A stretch of DNA of 64,000 nucleotides, from the NCBI GenBank assembly GCA_963741985.1, contig CAVUKD010000002.1, forward strand, positions 1,798,001-1,862,000, in the 5' to 3' direction. Each line of letters opens with the position of its first letter. The first letter of the stretch is position 1. Position numbers and translations under genes: made by a program. Below the pieces are notes generated by a model. It had not been told where the DNA came from. It saw only the letters and a program-made list of their open reading frames with translations, and searched no databases. Below, piece by piece: positions 62,567-64,000 of this stretch. This DNA is from Cryomorpha sp963741985 (GTDB lineage Bacteria > Bacteroidota > Bacteroidia > Flavobacteriales_D > Cryomorphaceae).

Positions 62567-63853
62567 TTGCCAACTGCTTTTCAGCAAATAGTCTATTGTA
62601 CCGATCCATTGCCTGCTTTGCTGACATGGGCGAATATGAAGGCTTATGCCGCCTTTTGCATCAGTTCAAGGCAGACTTTTTTTGGAGGAATTGGGGCGAA
62701 GGGTAGAATCCAAATCTCTGATCCAATAGGTGCTTTTGAAAAATTGGAGGAATTTCAAAAATCCAGTACCGGAAGAATTTTCGGATACCTAGGATACGAT
62801 CTGAAAAATGATCTGGAAGATTTGCATTCCGAAAATCCGGATATGCTCAATATGCCCGAAACAGCGTTTTTTGAACCCGAATTGGAAGTCAATTTTCAAT
62901 CGGGAAAGCTGGAAATAAAATCGGATAATAAAATACTCTTTGAGAAAGCATTAGAAGCTATAAACGCTGCCGCAAATGACCAATCTGAACAGCGCGATGA
63001 AATAGTTTTCAAGGCTTCCACTTCGCGCGAAGAATACATACAAGCCACCCAATCAATCCGGGCACATTTGCAACGCGGCGATATATACGAAGCCAACTAT
63101 TGCATCCAGTTTTCGGGGGCTGCCCCGGGTTTTGAACCCGTAAATGATTTCCTCAAATTGCAAATGCTTACCGAAGCACCTTTTTCGGTTTTTGCCAAAT
63201 TGGACAAACGCTATATCCTGTCGGCTTCGCCGGAGCGCTATCTGAAAAATACGGACGGGAAACTCATTTCTCAACCGATAAAAGGCACGATTGCCAGATC
63301 TCAAAATCCGCAGGAGGACGAAGCGCTCAGAATCCGATTGCGCAATGACCCCAAGGAGCAAAATGAAAATGTGATGATCGTCGATTTGGTGCGCAATGAC
63401 CTCTCACGCGTGGCAGCGCGTGGCTCGGTGAATGTTGACACTCTTTTTGGAGTTGAGACCTTTAAGACGGTGCACCATTTGGTGAGCACGGTTTCAGCAC
63501 GGCTCAATACGGATCGCCATTCGAACTGGGATGCTATCAAAGCTACATTTCCGATGGGCTCCATGACAGGCGCTCCAAAAATTAGCGCAATGAATATTAT
63601 CGATAGTCACGAAAATTTTAAGCGTGCCGCTTATTCGGGAGCTTTTGGCTGGATGGATCCTTCCGGAGATTTCGATTTTAATGTATTGATTCGCAGTCTC
63701 TTTTATAATTCAGATAATCAGATTTTGGCTTTTAGCGTCGGCTCCGCTCTGACTATTCTTGCCAATCCCGAAAAGGAATATGAAGAATGCTTGCTCAAAG
63801 CCGATGCGCTAATCCGCACATTTAAAAACACACCGATAAATGAGCCTGCCTGA
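62567..63853 (+). CDS. pabB: aminodeoxychorismate synthase component I / anthranilate synthase I family
   Basis: The protein of up to 428 residues belongs to the chorismate-binding family: SASPERYLKNTDGKLISQPI, KGTIARSQNPQEDEA, NVMIVDLVRNDLSRVAARGS, VHHLVSTVSARL and GSMTGAPKISAMNIID are its consecutive signatures. The family members PabB and TrpE are hard to separate by eye; the short N terminus without the TrpE feedback motif favours PabB, which makes aminodeoxychorismate for folate. The start is a TTG at 62567 with an ATG at 62636 as alternative. The last 14 bases overlap the next gene. Confidence 0.9.
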   Translation: MPTAFQQIVYCTDPLPALLTWANMKAYAAFCISSRQTFFGGIGAKGRIQISDPIGAFEKLEEFQKSSTGRIFGYLGYDLKNDLEDLHSENPDMLNMPETAFFEPELEVNFQSGKLEIKSDNKILFEKALEAINAAANDQSEQRDEIVFKASTSREEYIQATQSIRAHLQRGDIYEANYCIQFSGAAPGFEPVNDFLKLQMLTEAPFSVFAKLDKRYILSASPERYLKNTDGKLISQPIKGTIARSQNPQEDEALRIRLRNDPKEQNENVMIVDLVRNDLSRVAARGSVNVDTLFGVETFKTVHHLVSTVSARLNTDRHSNWDAIKATFPMGSMTGAPKISAMNIIDSHENFKRAAYSGAFGWMDPSGDFDFNVLIRSLFYNSDNQILAFSVGSALTILANPEKEYEECLLKADALIRTFKNTPINEPA

Positions 63854-64000
63854 AGCTTTCCAGCAAAATATGAATCGGTTGGAGGTCTCACCCGCGTCGC
63901 GCCTTCTTGTGGCGGTTAGTGGTGGCTTGGATTCGATTTGCTTAGTTCATTTATTGAAAAATGCGGGATATACGATTTCTGTTGCCCACGCAAATTTTAA
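63840..64000 (+). CDS. tilS: tRNA(Ile)-lysidine synthetase TilS, 5' part
   Basis: The frame from ATG 63840 runs off the window end after about 53 codons. It contains LLVAVSGGLDSICLVHLLKN, the PP-loop S-G-G-x-D-S of TilS, followed by YTISVAHANF as in the family's V-x-H-x-N-H. TilS makes lysidine at the wobble base of tRNA-Ile(CAU). It overlaps the pabB-like gene by 14 bases, so they are co-transcribed. Most of the protein lies outside the window. Confidence 0.88.
   Translation, partial: MSLPEAFQQNMNRLEVSPASRLLVAVSGGLDSICLVHLLKNAGYTISVAHANF

Overview
The window is a piece of a Bacteroidota chromosome, most likely Flavobacteriales and probably a marine or Cryomorphaceae/Schleiferiaceae-like lineage (the family is an inference). 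Supporting signs are several proteins with type IX secretion (T9SS) sorting domains, a PorV2/PorU2-like pair, TTTG-N18/19-TAnnTTTG promoters, a 1,117-residue SecA with a C-terminal zinc motif, a kynureninase/kynurenine monooxygenase pair and frequent overlapping stop/start junctions.

Layout. Positions 1-1.6 kb hold the tail of a gliding-motility/T9SS type B protein, a LolD-like ABC ATPase and a methyltransferase. A tRNA-Val(TAC) gene at 2165-2239 is the attachment site of a 9.2 kb integrative element (2192-11424) bounded by perfect 49-bp direct repeats. The element carries a tyrosine integrase, an AlpA/Xis-like HTH protein, a small protein ending in a clamp-binding-like QLNLF motif, a RepA-like ATPase, an iteron-like repeat cluster, a zinc-finger/TOPRIM-like primase candidate, a small GRPKG (DUF5681-like) protein and several cargo genes. 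It has no recognisable relaxase, conjugation or virion genes. This gene order resembles phage-inducible chromosomal islands and is the best candidate here for an undescribed system.

11.4-28.6 kb: a frameshifted T9SS-sorted endonuclease/exonuclease/phosphatase protein, an outer-membrane barrel, mfd, fbp, a GNAT acetyltransferase overlapping an aspartate kinase, a cluster of REP-like hairpins, secA and two tandem T9SS-sorted anchor-like proteins. 28.6-33.5 kb: a glycine dehydrogenase gene (gcvP) broken by about ten single-base frameshifts, then a secreted-protein gene with compensating indels that runs into a UbiA-like membrane protein. Indels are conspicuously dense here, so this stretch is either real decay or poor consensus sequence.

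33.5-64 kb: an orphan Rieske lipoprotein, hemL divergent from kynU-kmo, a beta-barrel candidate, an MBL hydrolase, a large peptidase-MA/propeller/barrel protein followed by a half-size TauE/SafE permease and an M20 amidohydrolase, recQ, tatC, a DUF5686 protein, lptB, purS-pssA, porV2-porU2, a VapBC-like toxin-antitoxin pair, lpdA, hemH, a pabB-like gene and the 5' end of tilS. REP-like hairpins lie between the convergent pairs aspartate kinase/secA and lptB/purS.

All family names come from reading motifs by eye; no database search was possible.
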